The notes under the pieces were generated by a model. The model ran no database searches. It had not been told where the DNA came from and saw only the letters and a list, made by a program, of their open reading frames with translations. From Micromussa lordhowensis (lineage: Eukaryota > Cnidaria > Anthozoa > Scleractinia > Lobophylliidae), in contig OZ026607.1 of the NCBI GenBank assembly GCA_964020085.1, forward strand, positions 12,832,601-12,896,600: a stretch of 64,000 nt of DNA. Direction: 5' to 3'. Position numbers and translations under genes: made by a program. Positions 63,935 to 64,000 of this stretch are shown in pieces. Position 1 is the stretch's first letter. Each line of letters starts with the position of its first letter.

Positions 63935-64000
63935 GTGGGTTATACGTTTTGTACATGCCAATATATAGAAACTAAGATAAAGATCTCCGTTACTCTTGCA

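Overview
This 64 kb window is nuclear DNA from an animal, very probably a reef-building stony coral of the Acropora type. Exons are short and separated by GT/AG introns. Recognisable pieces include Acropora-like GFP-family fluorescent protein exons, the P2X7-like, THAP and DUF3504-like domains common in cnidarian genomes, and a dense load of Penelope-like, BEL/Pao, LINE, SINE, Harbinger, Kolobok-like and foldback elements. The sequence is AT-rich and has one 200 bp run of Ns (61,428-61,627). Most of the window is repeats and broken genes; very little looks like an intact conventional gene.

Region 1 (1-13,100): decayed fluorescent protein (FP) genes in a large imperfect palindrome. The left arm (about 160-4,367) carries FP exons 1-4 on the minus strand and the right arm (about 8,876-12,560) carries them on the plus strand. 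The centre holds two tandem copies of the FP terminal exon plus 3' flank (6,520-7,290), a second smaller palindrome and several foldback elements. Both arms share a 2 nt insertion at the end of exon 3, so the gene was already broken, or shared the variant, before the inverted duplication.

Region 2 (13,130-17,200): a TTAA-flanked element with TIRs of about 115 bp carrying a P2X7-like gene fragment and an antisense THAP zinc finger, then a Penelope GIY-YIG fragment and a DUF3504-like N-terminal fragment.

Region 3 (17,880-35,400): two tandem minus-strand copies (units A and B) of an unrecognised secreted-protein gene. Both have a signal-peptide exon, an acidic DEDQDK mini-exon, then phase 1-1 exons. 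In unit B these are repeated Gly/Asn-rich exons that each end in a dibasic Arg-Arg, followed by a short terminal exon. BEL/Pao and Penelope relics, a duplicated exon set of unknown function and several TIR elements lie between and around them. A third, decayed copy (unit C, 59,280-61,410, minus) and an inverted array (unit D, 61,630-64,000, plus, running off the window) repeat the same exons near the right edge. In one unit D exon Arg-Arg is replaced by Lys-Arg, so dibasic character is kept. The layout is that of a multi-copy secreted peptide precursor and is the best candidate here for an undescribed system.

Region 4 (37,900-46,100): a Penelope RT fragment, a TIR element carrying a tRNA-Thr-like sequence, a BEL/Pao gag gene split by a LINE 3' end that was itself split by a 3.1 kb element rich in one 15-bp motif, a tRNA-derived SINE, and an RPA-like OB-fold gene with one intron and a probable frameshift.

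Region 5 (47,191-58,652): a three-level nest. A non-autonomous TIR element with ACGGTCCGT-rich ends contains a PHD-endonuclease-RT LINE flanked by 409 bp direct repeats; the LINE is interrupted in its endonuclease domain by a 5.6 kb PIF/Harbinger transposon encoding a HARBI1-like transposase. The LINE reverse transcriptase has lost one catalytic aspartate (FADD to FADV).

Exon boundaries were derived by eye from GT/AG sites, reading phase and comparison between copies within the window. Family names rest on motifs recognised by eye, not on database searches.
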